From contig CAUEEP010000740.1 in assembly GCA_958450365.1 (NCBI GenBank), forward strand, positions 1,243,501 to 1,307,500: a DNA stretch of 64,000 bases, given 5' to 3'. The DNA comes from Mesorhabditis belari (lineage: Eukaryota > Nematoda > Chromadorea > Rhabditida > Rhabditidae). A program made the position numbers and the translations under genes. Shown piece after piece: positions 23,336 to 35,049 of this stretch (positions are counted from its first letter, which is position 1; each line of letters starts with the position of its first letter). Below the pieces are notes generated by a model. That model was not told where the DNA came from. It worked only from the letters and a program-made list of their open reading frames with translations, and made no database searches.

Positions 23336-24628
23336 CATAATTGGCTTTGAGCCAGCTTCAAGCCAATTATTCCTATCCACTCAAAGAAGACTCAAAAAGT
23401 TTCCCCAGTGTTTCAGTTTCAGTTTTTTTGTTGAGTCAGATCCAGATCAAGAATTTGCTTCAGAAGCACAAATATTCCTGAGTTAGTTGGCTGATTGAAA
23501 AAGCCCATCTCTAATCAAGATAACAACTCTATTACATTGTTTGCATCCCTTCCCAATTCAACTCTCAACTTTTTCCCCCTTTTTCCCCTTTTATTCACAG
23601 TACCCCATTCTCCACCATCCACCCACCAAAGTCCAAAGAACGTGTCCGAAGATCGTTTTCCCCAACCTTCTCTTTCAGTATCTTCTGAAACTCTCTGAAC
23701 TCTTTACTAAAACCCCACTCTTTTTTGTTCCATAGATTTTAATGAAATTATGTCCCTCTTAGTCTTATTAACTCAAAGTTCTGTTCTTTTTCTTAAACTT
23801 TGTCTCAAATTCTTTTCAGATATAAGTACCAATTGATTTCATTAATGATTATTTCTCTTTTTTTCTTCTCCTCAAATTCTCTTGAGTATTTGAGGGGGGT
23901 GGAGAAAGACTGAGATGACTATGATAAGGAAAGAGGAGAGTTCGGAGTTCACTGAACATCTCCTTCTCCTCGTTTTCCCATGCACTTTGATGTTGAGATT
24001 TTTCTCAAAAAAGGTTTTCTTTGTCATTGAATCTAGGTGTAGAATGTCTTAATGTGGAGGGGTAATCAATGAGTCCACTCGTTTAGTTTTGAGGATTGAA
24101 ATCATCAAGTCAAGCCGTTGACTAATGAATGATACTGCATAGCGTCCATAGGGAATGTTGCCATTGTAAAGTTTGAGACTTAAATGATTAAGAAACTTAG
24201 AAGTAAAAGCTTAAATAAGCTTTTTATTTAGGGAAAGCAGAGTTCTAGACTTTGGGAAACCAGGAAATCAAAGGTCGCAAACATTGATGAGAAAAGAGGA
24301 AAAGATGAAAGAAAAGAGAGAAAATCCAGAAATGGGCTGATTGTTGATGAAAGTTGTGCTAAGAGAAGAATAGAATTTAAGGGTGAGGGATCTTTGTGGT
24401 ATTTATCGATATTGATTCAATCAAAATTTTTTAAAGTAACAAGTTTTCAACATGAATCAAATTGAGGTCAATTTCTAAATGCATCCGATAGTTTTCGAAT
24501 CTGTTTCCGAGTTGAAGTGCTTTTTTTTCACAGAAGTTGCTTTAACAATATTATTAATAAACTTTGCGACAAGATGAACCCTTGAAATATAGTATTTTTG
24601 TGTAGTAGTTCACTACCTCTGAAAAGGA

Positions 24629-24692
24629 AATCAGTGCTTTGTGGTGTAATGGTCATTAGCGAAAGGTAGCGGGTTCGAGTCCGGCGGGCATA
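24629..24692 (+). repeat. tRNA-like fragment without an anticodon arm
   Basis: A-box-like tggtgtaatgg and B-box gggttcgagtccgg are only about 30 nt apart, so the anticodon arm is missing. It lies about 65 bp from a second, opposite-strand tRNA-like unit. Confidence 0.55.
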
Positions 24693-24756
24693 AGTTTTTC
24701 GTCTGCCTTAAATTACGGGTGACGACCACGGAAGAATGTTGGAACGGGGCGATCAA

Positions 24757-24833
24757 AAACTTGTGGGCCGCAGGACTCGAACCTGGGACCCTTACCGGAC
24801 GCCAGCTGTGCTAACCATTCACCAGAACGCACT
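24757..24833 (-). repeat. tRNA-like fragment
   Basis: The minus strand has tggttagcac (A-box side) and caggttcgagtcctg (T-arm with good stem), spaced like a tRNA, but the anticodon stem does not pair. Probably a SINE head or a decayed tRNA. Confidence 0.5.
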
Positions 24834-25528
24834 CGATCTCGCTTTCTTCGAGGTAGTTAACTTGTTCGAAGACTATCTTTAAAGTCTATCTTTCTTTTTG
24901 CAAAAATAAAGTTATCGCAAAAGAAAACACAAAAGCACACTTTCAATTGAAGTTGCAACCTTTTTTTTGATCAAACAAGAGTTTAAAGGCTTTTCATGTG
25001 TGATGAAGAAGAAAAAAGGCTTGATGGAAATGAATTGAAGTGAATAGAATGAAGTTGAAAAAGGAAATGGGGTTGCTTTTCTTCTCTCCATTTTATAACT
25101 TTCGATTTCTCTTGATACGATGATTCTGACTCCGTTTTCTAAAACATGGAGGGAAACTGTAATCTTAGCTTATTTTAATCTAAGGTTAACGTGAAGTCTG
25201 CGCATTTCGAGTGGAAATGTTGTTTTGATTTTAACAAAATTTCTTTTTCCTATTTTTCTTCGCTTTTTCTTTAACAAAGAGAAAATATTTCGTATTTATA
25301 TTTTATAAAGAGAATTTTTTTAGAATGCGTTATTTCTATTGTTTTTATATCATTTTTATTTCCTATCTCCAATCCTTTGCACATCGACATTATCCGAGGG
25401 TGATCCGGCAAGAACATCGGCAAATCCATCCGGGAATCCAAAAAGACATCGACACAAAAAGAGTAGTAGAAGGAAATATCTAAGATATCAGATTTTAGAA
25501 ATAAGATATTTATCATGATTTAAATATA

Positions 25529-26083
25529 CAGGGTGCGTCATAATTGCTGCAACAAGATACTCAAGGCATTTACACACCCTCCCCCGAAGTTTCACTGGAA
25601 GAAGATTTTTAAACAGAAATAAGCTTATTTAACAGTAACAAATAAAAAGGGGAAACAAGAGATCATTCGATATGATCGCCTTTTTGCCTTGATAACAGCC
25701 CTTAATCGGTTCGGATATGCCTCCACTGCGGCCCGAATGTCATCTTCCCGAGTCGCCTTCCATCCTTTGGTCAAAAGACTTCTTCAAAGAATCCAAATTT
25801 CGTGTGTTTTCGTGTGAACGGTAGCCTCTAAGATTGCCCAAATGGAAAAGTCCATTCCATTGAGATCCGGTGAGTTTGGAGGCCATTCATCCTTAGTGAT
25901 CACTGAGGGAAAAGTTGGCCACACGCAAGTCCTGAACCGTCTTCTTCGATGTGAGCAGGGAGCTCCATCTTGCATGAAGGTCAATTTTGATTGTTATTGG
26001 CTTTACGCCCGCTGACATCACATTCTTGACATCACAAACGGTCTTTGAACTCTTGTTACAATAATTATGACGCACCCTGTATA
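25529..26083 (-). mobile_element. Decayed Tc1/mariner-superfamily transposon
   Basis: Inverted ends cagggtgcgtcataattgct / aataattatgacgcaccctg with flanking TA. The minus-strand interior encodes the DDE-region strings FMQDGAPCSH and WPPNSPDLNGMDFSIW typical of Tc1-like transposases (second and third acidic residues), preceded in another frame by VKPITIKID. It is about 550 bp, internally deleted and frameshifted, so it cannot be autonomous. Confidence 0.92.
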
Positions 26084-26457
26084 AAATATAAAATATACTT
26101 GATTATCGATTTATCATTGATTCGATTTCTGTTTAGCTCCTTTGCTAAATGATGAGCTCACTAACTTGTTTGCCGATTCTGCATGTTCTCTCAAAAGATT
26201 TCCTATTGTATGTTGTGTTCATGTTGGTGTTGCATCGTATTCCTATTCTTAGATTTCTTAAATTTAAATAGTCGGCTTTGATTAGTAAATTTCTTTAATA
26301 TTAATCAAAAAGTCAGCAAAAAAAAAGGAGCAGCTTTTGGGAGATTGAATTTCAGTAGAGAACTTATTGTTTGCCTTTTCCAGTCTCTTTGTGGGACACT
26401 GGACTTTGGGGGAGAAAGAAACTAAGAATATTGTCTGCTAGATTAAAGTCAGATATT

Positions 26458-27150
26458 GTTTTTTAAATATTACGGAAAAACTAGAACCACAATTACTCCC
26501 TTTAAGCAGTAATCAGGAAGGACTAAAATAAAAAAGCGAAGGTAAGGTTAGTTTCAACCTTGGATTTCTTGCTTTCGCTTAACAGGGATCGACGAGCTTA
26601 ACGCTTAGAATACTAGAATGAAATCCAGCCAAATTTGGGGCAAAGATGCTCTCAGGAGTGGGCTAGGATCCATAAGGAAGGCAACTCTCTGAAGCGGCGT
26701 TTTCTCCGACAAAGGGTGGAGATTAGCTCGCATCAACACCTTGTACCGGTTAGGAAAGGAAGGATGGTATTTACCAGAATATCTCTTTTCGTAACGGGGA
26801 GAAGAAAAAAGAAGAGGCCAGAAAGTGAGTTTGTCTTCTAATTGAAGAAAAAAAAAGATAGTCCAATCAGTTCTGCCCGAACCTATAAAATACAGAAATA
26901 TTAGTTAGAATTGGGGAAGAATGTTCGGATAGGACAGATGAAAGAAGAAGCGCTGAGGGACACTTGTCCGGGGCGTGCCAGAGAAGAGATTGTGCCCGAG
27001 CACCGAACAAAGAGGCCTCAGAGATGGGAAAGATATAGTGAATTTGACTAGGGTTTTGGGTCAGGGAATCGGTTGGAGTTTGTTATTATTATTGGGTTTA
27101 CCAATTGGATAGGCTAGAACTCATAGGCGTTGAGCTGGATCTAATCCTTT
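26458..27150. repeat. Second copy of the 2586-3330 dispersed repeat
   Basis: 26460-26600 matches 2795-2950 (tattacggaaaaactagaac, aagcagtaatcaggaagg, aaggttagtttcaacctt). 27040-27150 matches 3230-3330 (agggttttgggtcagggaat, gggtttaccaattgg). Diverged but in the same order, supporting a single element of about 0.7 kb. Confidence 0.65.
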
Positions 27151-29308
27151 CTCTCCATGAAGTGGCCATAGCTGTCATGTGGGAGTGGTGTGCTAGTTGT
27201 ATGCGCTGATAAGTCAGGTCAAGTTAATGCAAAATATCTATCTCTAGACATAGGTCCCAACCTTTCCGTTGCCGTTATTAGGTAGCCCACTTTAAACCAA
27301 ACGTTCCATTCAGACGGCTATCATTCTGCTGTGAGTTGGTGACGGGGATCAAGCACACATCAAACGGATCGTCATCCAGTGGACAGAGCGGTAGAGTAGC
27401 GATGTTTGGACTCCTTCTATTGTGTTGTGTGGAGAAATGAGGACAATTCATTTAAGAAAAAAAGAAATATTATAAAAATGAGTGTACCCATTTTACAAAA
27501 TTCGATTGATACCTGGAGATGCTGTTTGGCTCAAAAACAATGAAAAATGAAAAAATGCAAAAAAAAAAAAAAAATGAAATGGATTTTGATAAGAAAAATG
27601 AAAAAGCAGCCGTCACCGATTGGATGAGAGAAAAGAAAAAGAGTCAGCGGGGGAACAGGGCCGAGAGAATGCGATTGTCCTCGGATTCTCACCGATTGGA
27701 CCTTTGTTTATCAGCTCGAATTCGTACGGAAAAGTAAATCGTTAACGTCCCAAAAATAGAGTTAAATGATGAACGGTGGAAAAAAACTGAAAGGGAAAAG
27801 AAAGGGATTATAAACAAAAGGGATATAAAATGAGTATAAAAATAAAAAAAAGAGTATAATAAACGATAAAAAAAAAAGGTGTAAAATAAAATGGAGAAAA
27901 ATAAAGAAAGAAAAGCGGAAAACGACATGAAAAATGGAGATAAGGGTAAAAGTAAATGCAGGAAGTGAAAAATAGATGGGGAGAAAACAGGAAGGGACAA
28001 AACAGTGGGGAGAAAACAGGAAGGGCATAAAAGTGGGTATTGGTGGAGATCAGATCAGGTTGGGCATTCCAAAATCAGACTTGGTAGTAGATCCAATCGG
28101 AAGCAGCATTAAAATCAGACATGGGGAAAAAGGAAGGAAAAAAATCAAAAAAAAAAAAAAAAGAAAAAGAAAAAGTAAAAAAAGAATGAGAAAGAAAAGA
28201 GAAGATGGGGGGGAAAGGAAGGAAGAAAAAAAGAAAAAAAAAGGGAGGGAACGATGGATAGCGAATCCAGACCCCGACAACTGTATCCTTATGAGAGTCC
28301 ACAAATCACTTCATATTAAAGGATAGAACTGATTGCTAATTGATTGATAATCTAGCTTCATTAGCACTCATCGTTGATAAGAAAGTTAGTTTGATAGATT
28401 TGGCTGAAAGATGTAGAAATTCCAAATTTAAAAAAAGTAGAGGATTCTGTAGTTTCAAGAAAAGATACAAAATTGAAAAAGAAAGGGAAAAATAAAACTG
28501 AGAAAAAAGTACGGTAACAGTTAAGAAAAGAAAGTGATTATGTTTGTCCTTTTTTATCAAAATTTTCATCCGATTTAGAGTTCGAATATCCACGTGATTT
28601 GCTTTTTAGGACAGGATCCATATTAAAATAGAAATGTTTTTATTCTTTCCCAATGTTCTCCAAAAAGAAAAGAAAGAAAAAGAAAGAATAATCATTAATG
28701 AAAAAATCGTTGGAAAAATGGTGAAAAAAAAAAAAAAAAAAAAAAGGGTGGGAAATGGTTGCCCCTGGTGCGACTTACTGGAAAAGGCCAGGAGGTCGTG
28801 GAGTTCGAAAATATTCCAAAAAGGGATCTGCGGATTCGATCGATGAAATGGTGTGAAAAAGAAAGGAAAATACGATTGCGTTCCGCGTTGCTGAGTGTCA
28901 GTTGATATCCCGTGCGTCCATGCGTTGTCTCCGGTTCACAAGGTGCGAAATATCCAGGTGAGGTGGCGTCTCCTCCCCGTAAAAAAAAAAAAACAACAAA
29001 ATGGAACCAGGTTGCCTTGTGTGCCATGAGGGGGAAAAAAAAAAAAAGGGGCCCCGGAGAAAGGGGGAAAAAAGGTCTGGGGTGGGGACAAAGATCTGGG
29101 GGACAACAGTCGCCCCGCGTGGACCGGAATCTTCATCTATAACAGGTTTAAAATCGACATTAGCTCCAGTAAAACATTTAAAATTTCTATTTTATCTTCT
29201 CTAAATTGTGCCCCAATTCGGTTACGGTAGTTTTTGGCTGAATATTTTTGATCGTAGCTTCACGGTAATCAAGATCTTCAATTCTCTGTATTTAGATCAA
29301 GAAATTAT

Positions 29309-29640
29309 ATTAGGTTGGTGAATTTGAAAACTGCGGGACTTTGAACTAAAATTTATTCAACATAAAACCATCAATTCATTCCAAATAGTTTCCATTATTA
29401 TTGACGACTTCTGCCCATTTTACAGGCAATTTGCGGATTCTCTCTTTCGTGGTAGGATTTTGGTTTTGAATCGAAAAACTTTCAAAGCCAATTTTTGACT
29501 GCTTCTTCCGAATCGAAGGTGTTCTCCCGCAAAGCTCATTACTCATGATCCGGAAATAAATAGTAAACAGAAGGGGCAAAGGTCCGGGCTGTATGGGGAA
29601 ATGCGCCAAAAAGTTCTCAAACAAGGCTATTTATTTTAGA
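29309..29640 (-). mobile_element. Mariner transposase C-terminal relic
   Basis: The minus strand encodes RIRKLPVKWAEVVNNNGNY, matching the ending of mariner transposases (LP-RW--V---NG-YF). Upstream in the same frame, MSNELCGRTPSIRKKQ fits the mariner region just before it. A left end ttaggttggtgaatttgaaa resembles mariner termini. The N-terminal part is gone. Confidence 0.8.
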
Positions 29641-29682
29641 GCGAGTCAGTGTGAGACTCAAAAATGGGGGACTGAGATGTCC

Positions 29683-29967
29683 CAGTTTGAGCACTTTCTT
29701 CAAAAGGAAACCCATTTTGGTGTTAATAGAAAGTTGTAGAGAATCAAAAATCAGGCTTATAGCCAAATTTCCAAAAAGATACACTTAGTATTTTCGCTTA
29801 AAATGCAAGTTTTGTGAAAATTCGTAAATTTGGCATTTCTTCTGAAATCTGAAACCAGTTTTTGAATCGTTCTGAAACTTTGGATATAAGCTTTATTTTT
29901 GATTCTCTACAACTTTCCATTGACACCAAAATGGGTTCTTTTTGAAGAAAGTGCTCAAACTCTCACA
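29683..29967. mobile_element. Palindromic element (MITE-like)
   Basis: The left arm, about 29688-29755 (tttgagcactttcttcaaaa, aacccattttggtgt, agttgtagagaatcaaaaat), is mirrored at 29893-29965 (atttttgattctctacaact, caccaaaatgggttc, ttgaagaaagtgctcaaac). It lies directly upstream of the first recognised channel exon. Confidence 0.85.
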
Positions 29968-30065
29968 TATGATAATAGCCGGCAGTTTTCAATTCACACA
30001 ACCCAATAAATATATACCAGGATATCAAGATCACAATTCAAGATTTGTATCAAATCAAATTGCAG

Positions 30066-33000
30066 TATGGAGACGAAAGAGATGTTGTCTGAGAATCGCT
30101 TTGATGTGCGATTGCAAAGCGATGGTGAAGTGAAAATCAACATGCCCGTTTTCACCTCGGTGCTTTGTCGATTGAACATCGAATTGTAAAGGATCGAATA
30201 GTTAAATTTTACGATTTCATGTTCAGATTTCCTTTCGATACACAATTTTGTGCCGTTGCCTTGGCGTCTCCACTCTTGAATGTCCAAGAAATGGATGTAA
30301 ACGCCACACAGCCACCAAATGATGCCTACTTTGCGGTAAAAGAAAGAAAGAAAGAGAGAAAGAAAGAAAGAGAGAAAGAAAGAGAGAAAGAAAGAAAGAG
30401 AGAAAGAAAGAAAGAATAGAAGTATCTTTACCAAGAAAGAACACGGTTTTGCTCAGAAATCCATTTGAATTCAATTTTTGAATAAAAGATTTCAGGGTAA
30501 CGCTGAATGGGAAGTGATAAATGTGACTGTTCGACAGATGAGATTTATGGAGTATGGAGAGTATCGTGTTGAGGTTGATTGAAGCAAAATTGATGCCTTC
30601 TTTTCAAGAGATCAATTACTTAACGAACTCTTTAAAGTCGTAGTTTATTGTCTTAATAGATTTCTAGATTTCTAGATTTCTGATTACCGAATTCAGGTTC
30701 ATTACATTCTTCACCTCAATCGTCGACCGATCTACTATGTGACAGTGATCGTTGTGCCCACATTTCTCATCTCAGCGCTCTCAATTTTGGGAATTTTCTC
30801 TCCCGGATCAAATGATGGACCAAGGAATGAAAAGGTGAGAAAAATTCATTATTCGATTGAGTCCTGTTCTCAAACGTAATCAACATTGTAAATTCTAGGT
30901 TTCCCTTGGGCTTGGCTCACTCTTGGCGATGACTGTACTTCTAGATATCGGTATTTTACGTACTTTTTCATTTCTCTAGCTTTATCCCAAATTTAGTTGC
31001 CGGTGCAATGCCCAAATCGAACTCAATCCCCCTTCTCGGTTTCTATATTATTGTTGTGATTATGTTGTGCGCAGTCGGTGTCGCGATATCAATGGCTCTT
31101 CTTGGGCTTTCAAGGTAACATTAAATAAGTGCATTTGTTGGTCTCCGACTCCGGGCAAAACTTACAGCTGAATATCTTGTATCAATACAAAATAATCCCG
31201 ATGCAAAAATATTCTTTGTGTGCTCGCGTAATCGTTCGCCATTTGGCCAAGGTCCCCGGTACAAGGTACTTCCCTATTGGATTGAGGGAGCGAATCCGTG
31301 TATTTCTGCTTCGTTATACCAATTTCTTTTTTTCATTAGACTAAATTCAATACCAAATTCTTGGCTCTAGTTTTGCAACTCTTGGTTCTGGTTTTGCAAC
31401 TCTTGGCTCTAGTTTTGCAACTCTTGGTTCTGGTTTTGCAACTCTTGGCTCTAGTTTTGCAACTCTTGGTTCTAGTTTTGCAACTCTTGGGTGTAGTTTT
31501 GCAACTCTTGGCTCTAGTTTTGCAACTCTTGGGTGTAGTTTTGCAACTCTTGGCTCTAGTTTTGCAACTCTTGGCTCTAGTTTTGCAATTGGCATCCCGC
31601 CAAACCATTACGCCAATAAAACAGCAGCCAAATTCACAGAACAATGCGATCCGATCCGAGAATTTTATCTTACCCATAAATGTATTACAGGTCGTACATC
31701 CAGACCGAGCAAATGCCTTCGAATGCCGCCTATCGTTTACTGATCATGTCACCGATGAAAAAAGTCGACAGTATAACTGTGAACAACTATGCGCCCATTG
31801 AAATGATCAAGAATGCGTGAGTGCATTTTGAAAATTATTTACAAAACAATTTTTTCACTCCAAGTTTTCCATTTTAGCGCAGAAAGCGTTGTAAAAACGT
31901 CAACAGCGCAATTGTTGCGGTAAATTGTGAACAAATTTCTTCTCCAAGCTCAGCCAAATAGCCTTTTCGTTGCTTGCTTTGAATAAAAGAGAAAATCGGA
32001 TTGAATGGGAAAATTTTAGACCGAAATTCCCGGATCTGGCCGCAATTTACATTCAATTGACGGAAGTGGCACGAGCACAGAAAACTTATCGAGAGCGGAT
32101 AGAAAGAGCCGCCTGGAATGGAAGGGTAAGTCTTGAGCAAGCATTAAAGCAAATAGATTAGAGAAAAGCTAGCTACAGTTACAGTAACCTAAGAATAAGG
32201 CTTGCCCTTTAATATAAGGCCTTTCTGGCTTTACATTAAAGTCATTTGGGTTACGTTTTAGAAAACGAATTATTTAAACAAACAAAACAAACGCAGGAAA
32301 CGAAAAAAATTGGGAAAAGAACATGAAAAACAGACAAAAGACAAGATATTCCTGTAAAATTAGACAAAAGTTTTTGCCTGAGATCATTAACTGGCTGTAC
32401 GCGGTGGCGCACAATCTACCCCGCCAAATTTTAACACTCAATTCAGCTTCCAGCTCTCTAGAATTTTGAAATTCGACTTTAGAAAATATTTAAATAATCT
32501 AACATGACACTCTTGCTTAGGTACTGTTGTAACAATCTATTTTTGCAAATATAGCCAATTTCTACCAATACCGTGATCTTTTTGAGTTAAAACTTTACTA
32601 TGGCTTGACGAAAATGTATGTCGGTCCTTTTTTTGTGTTTTTCTCAGCATAAACCCTTCAATTTTTGACTATTTTGATTATCATTGGATGCAGAATAAAA
32701 TTGTGCATCAAATGATACCAAAATCAACTTGAAATGTGATTTTCATGTAAAGTTATTGGCTAAAAGCCTAAAGTCGGCCTATTATGGACGGGAATTAACC
32801 TTTTGCCTCATAAATTTACATGGAAATTACATTTTAATTTGATTTTGGTATCATTTGATGCGCAATTTTATTCTGCATCGAATGATAATCAAAATAGTCA
32901 AAATCGAAGGATTTATGCGAGAAGAAAAACTAACCTTAAATTGTCAAAGGGGAAAAAAAAGGAAAAACAGATGTTTTCATTACAGTCTAACAGTCTAGCC

Positions 33001-33706
33001 AAACACACAGATTTTCGAAGCCAAGTCAATTCCCAATTCGAGCCTAGCCAGATTAGATTTTTTAGAAATTTTTGAAGGAAATTTGCTAAACGCTAAAGAT
33101 AATTTCTATTTAAAAATTGCTAAACAAACTTTTTCTTTTTTTCGACAAGTGAGAGTCAACAGCGGCTGGCTTGAGGCAAAAAAAAAGAACAAATTTGATT
33201 TTAGTTCAAGTGAAACTTTAGTAATATCATTTAAATCATAAAGCTAACTTCTGAAGCATAAAGCTAAGCTTTTAAATCATAAGGCTAATTTCTGAAATTT
33301 GAGGTAGAAAAGGAATGGAATCGAATCTTTGCCCGTGTCGATCACGTCTTCCTTTTCCTCTTCGAATCGCTCAATCTTCTCATTTTGCTTCTCTTCCTTC
33401 GATACGCCTTCTTGCCCGTTCCCGATTTGCCCGATGATTTTACTGTGTAAGAAATATAAATATATAACAAAAGATATGATTTTTATAAGTCAACCACCTC
33501 CCGTCACCTTTAGAATTTTCAGATTTTGATATTGTGAATTAGATTGGTGTTAAGTAGAGCGGCTTTTTCCTTTGAAGTGAATCCTTTGTTGTGGAGTGTT
33601 GTCGAGGATTGGCTAGCTCTTGGTTAAATTTATCCTTGCTTATTTTCATTTCAGAAGTGGAGCCGACGTGGGAACAATCCAGACTGCACCCTTGTCTCAA
33701 TACTAA
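30066..33706 (+). CDS. Cys-loop ligand-gated ion channel subunit, lacking 5' exons
   Basis: Exons: 30066-30185, 30227-30335, 30496-30573, 30697-30834, 30899-30950, 30997-31114, 31691-31816, 31878-31919, 31954-32125, about 33304-33446, 33655-33706 (TAA). The Cys loop is exact, C-x13-C across exons 1 and 2 (CRLNIELFPFDTQFC). M1 (YYVTVIVVPTFLISALSILG), M2 (EKVSLGLGSLLAMTVLLDI), M3 (LLGFYIIVVIMLCAVGVAIS) and M4 (VFLFLFESLNLLILLLFL) follow in order. The M1-M2 loop has NEK rather than the PAR motif of anion channels, suggesting cation selectivity. M2-M3 AGAMPKSNSIPLLG is typical of nematode LGC subunits. Donor GTAAGA at 33447 joins in phase to a last exon ending TAPLSQY; reading through instead stops at 33450. 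The N-terminal half of the ligand-binding domain was not found upstream. The acceptor before 33304 is poor. Confidence 0.92.
30336..30417. repeat. (GAAA)n/(GAGA) microsatellite
   Basis: A purine-only run in the intron between channel exons 30227-30335 and 30496-30573. Confidence 0.93.
31358..31592. repeat. 20-bp minisatellite (tttgcaactcttggctctag)
   Basis: About twelve head-to-tail units in a channel intron, with alternating variants (ggctctag, ggttctgg, gggtgtag) that suggest higher-order duplication. The 20-bp unit keeps long reading frames open on both strands, giving spurious repetitive peptides. Confidence 0.95.
32147..32420. repeat. Interspersed repeat, copy 1
   Basis: agctagctacagttacagta ... 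ggctgtacgcggtggcgcac is nearly identical to 37215-37330 plus 37569-37735. In the last large intron of the channel gene. Confidence 0.9.
32640..32935. mobile_element. Palindromic element in a channel intron
   Basis: Left arm (about 32643-32760: cataaacccttcaatttttg, gattatcattggatgcagaa, atttgatttt-type core) is mirrored on the right (tttggtatcatttgatgcgc, ttctgcatcgaatgataatc, tcgaaggatttatgcgaga). Arms are about 120 bp. No coding capacity. Confidence 0.85.
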
Positions 33707-34071
33707 ACCACACCTTTATCTATCCACTCACCCCACTCTCTCTCGCTCTCCCTCTCCCATTTCTTCTCTTCTATCAAATGTCTGGTCAAATCTATCCTCA
33801 CTAAACACATAAAAGGTTCAGAATTTGCAAGAGAAGTTGAAGAAGTAAAGTATTTTGTCAAATAGGGCATTTATCCAGGCAATCCAAACCATTTATTCTA
33901 ACTTTTCTCAGTTAAAGCAAATTTTATGGCTTGTTCTATAGAACTTGATGAGCTCAATCAAACGATACAAATCTTGATCTACTAGAAAGCTTGATCTTTG
34001 ATCAAAAGGGTGATCAATATTTTCAAAAATTTTGAAAGTCTTGCCCCAAAAACTTGGCCGAGAAACATCGG

Positions 34072-34142
34072 CGTCGGGATCCGAACCCGCGACCGCTAGC
34101 CGACCGCGGGCTAAGGCTCTACCAATGCGCTACATCTACACG
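34072..34142 (-). tRNA. tRNA-like gene or relic
   Basis: The minus strand has tagcgcattggtagagc (A-box), an anticodon-like hairpin tagcc-cgcggtc-ggcta (5-bp stem, 7-nt loop) and gggttcggatcccg (T-arm). Position 33 of the loop would be G instead of the near-invariant U, and the acceptor ends do not pair well, so it is more likely a pseudo-tRNA or SINE head than functional. Confidence 0.35.
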
Positions 34143-34237
34143 TATCCTCTTGCCGCCAAGATAGGGCCTTATGCTTTACTTTATGTTTATCGATCCAGAG
34201 TACCTGGATAAAATGGAAAATTTTTATTAACTTTAAC

Positions 34238-34278
34238 GCCATCGATCAAGATGTACTTTCTACATCTTGATCGATGGC
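34238..34278. repeat. Perfect 18-bp hairpin
   Basis: gccatcgatcaagatgta, a 5-nt spacer (ctttc), then tacatcttgatcgatggc. A related half-copy follows at about 34305-34325. Confidence 0.85.
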
Positions 34279-35049
34279 GATGGCGATCCACTTTCGGTCA
34301 TGAGCATCAAGATCGATCAAGATATACTTTTTATTATTGAGTCTAACTCGTAGATCTCGTTTTTAGCTTTTTCTATAAAGCTTTCTATAAAGCTAGCTAA
34401 ATCAATTGCTTTTACGATGAGTATGGCCTCGATAAATGCCTTGAATGGCAACATTATTTGTCCTCTTCAACACCATTTGCATTCAAGCTACTCCCTTTCT
34501 AATAAAATTTTGCTAAAATTTTTGTTTAACAACTTTCGAGAACTAGATTAACACTAAATTGAATGAATGAATCAAGAAATTCTTTTCAGTGGCTGAATCT
34601 GTTATTCTTTTGGCTGGAAGAATGAAATGAAAAGCTGCATTTATTTTTGTTTAAATGATCGGGTTCTTTTCTTCTCCCCATTTCCTTTGTCCTAAACTCT
34701 TGCCTGTCATTTTTGGTGCTGTTATCGGGTATTCCCTTTGTTTTACCTGGGTTTTTAGTCATGTTTTTTTTGAAAATTTGTAGGAAAGATCTTCGTCCAG
34801 AATTCTTAGCAAATCTTATTTTCATTTCATGTCAAAATATTTGATCCTTTCAATTCTCTCAATTCAATGCTCAATGTATGAAATGATTTTCCCCTCGTAA
34901 TTTTCGTGAAATGTGCTGTGTTTTCTTCTTTTTTTTTTCGATATTTTCAATTTGTAAGAATAAAATGATCAAATTTAATTGCTAAAATCATTTTTTGATT
35001 AGTGAATTTGCTAAAAGAGTTGCTATAAAGAGAATTTTTTTTTTGGCTA

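Larger units (their letters stand above)
16516..25528. other. No certain gene; repeats and weak exon-like signals
   Basis: Nine kilobases with a GC-rich patch, a long inverted repeat, a GACA array, a minisatellite and tRNA-like relics. The only coding-like sequence is near 21346-21661. The missing 5' exons of the channel gene at 30066 might lie here or further right, but I could not identify them. Confidence 0.5.
27150..30065. other. No gene recognised; A- and purine-rich DNA and transposon relics
   Basis: Contains runs of AAAAG/GAAAA (27550-28250), a poly-A/GC-rich mix at 28720-29140, a mariner relic and a palindrome. The upstream exons expected for the channel gene were searched for here and not found. 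Confidence 0.55.

Noticed and set aside
25271..25516. 81-codon minus-strand frame beside the Tc1 relic, and a Ser/Pro/Arg-rich plus frame
   Set aside because: No acceptor or donor fits and there is no recognisable family; left unannotated.
28255..28320. W-x-x-N-P-D string resembling a channel ligand-binding loop
   Set aside because: The same sequence context is found at 4370-4425, so it belongs to a repeat; no splice sites fit.
27689..28326. Long frames on both strands (Phe/Ser-rich or Lys/Glu-rich)
   Set aside because: Produced by poly-purine/poly-pyrimidine low-complexity DNA.
31361..31801. 146-codon plus-strand frame rich in LVLQLLAL
   Set aside because: A by-product of the 20-bp minisatellite within an intron.
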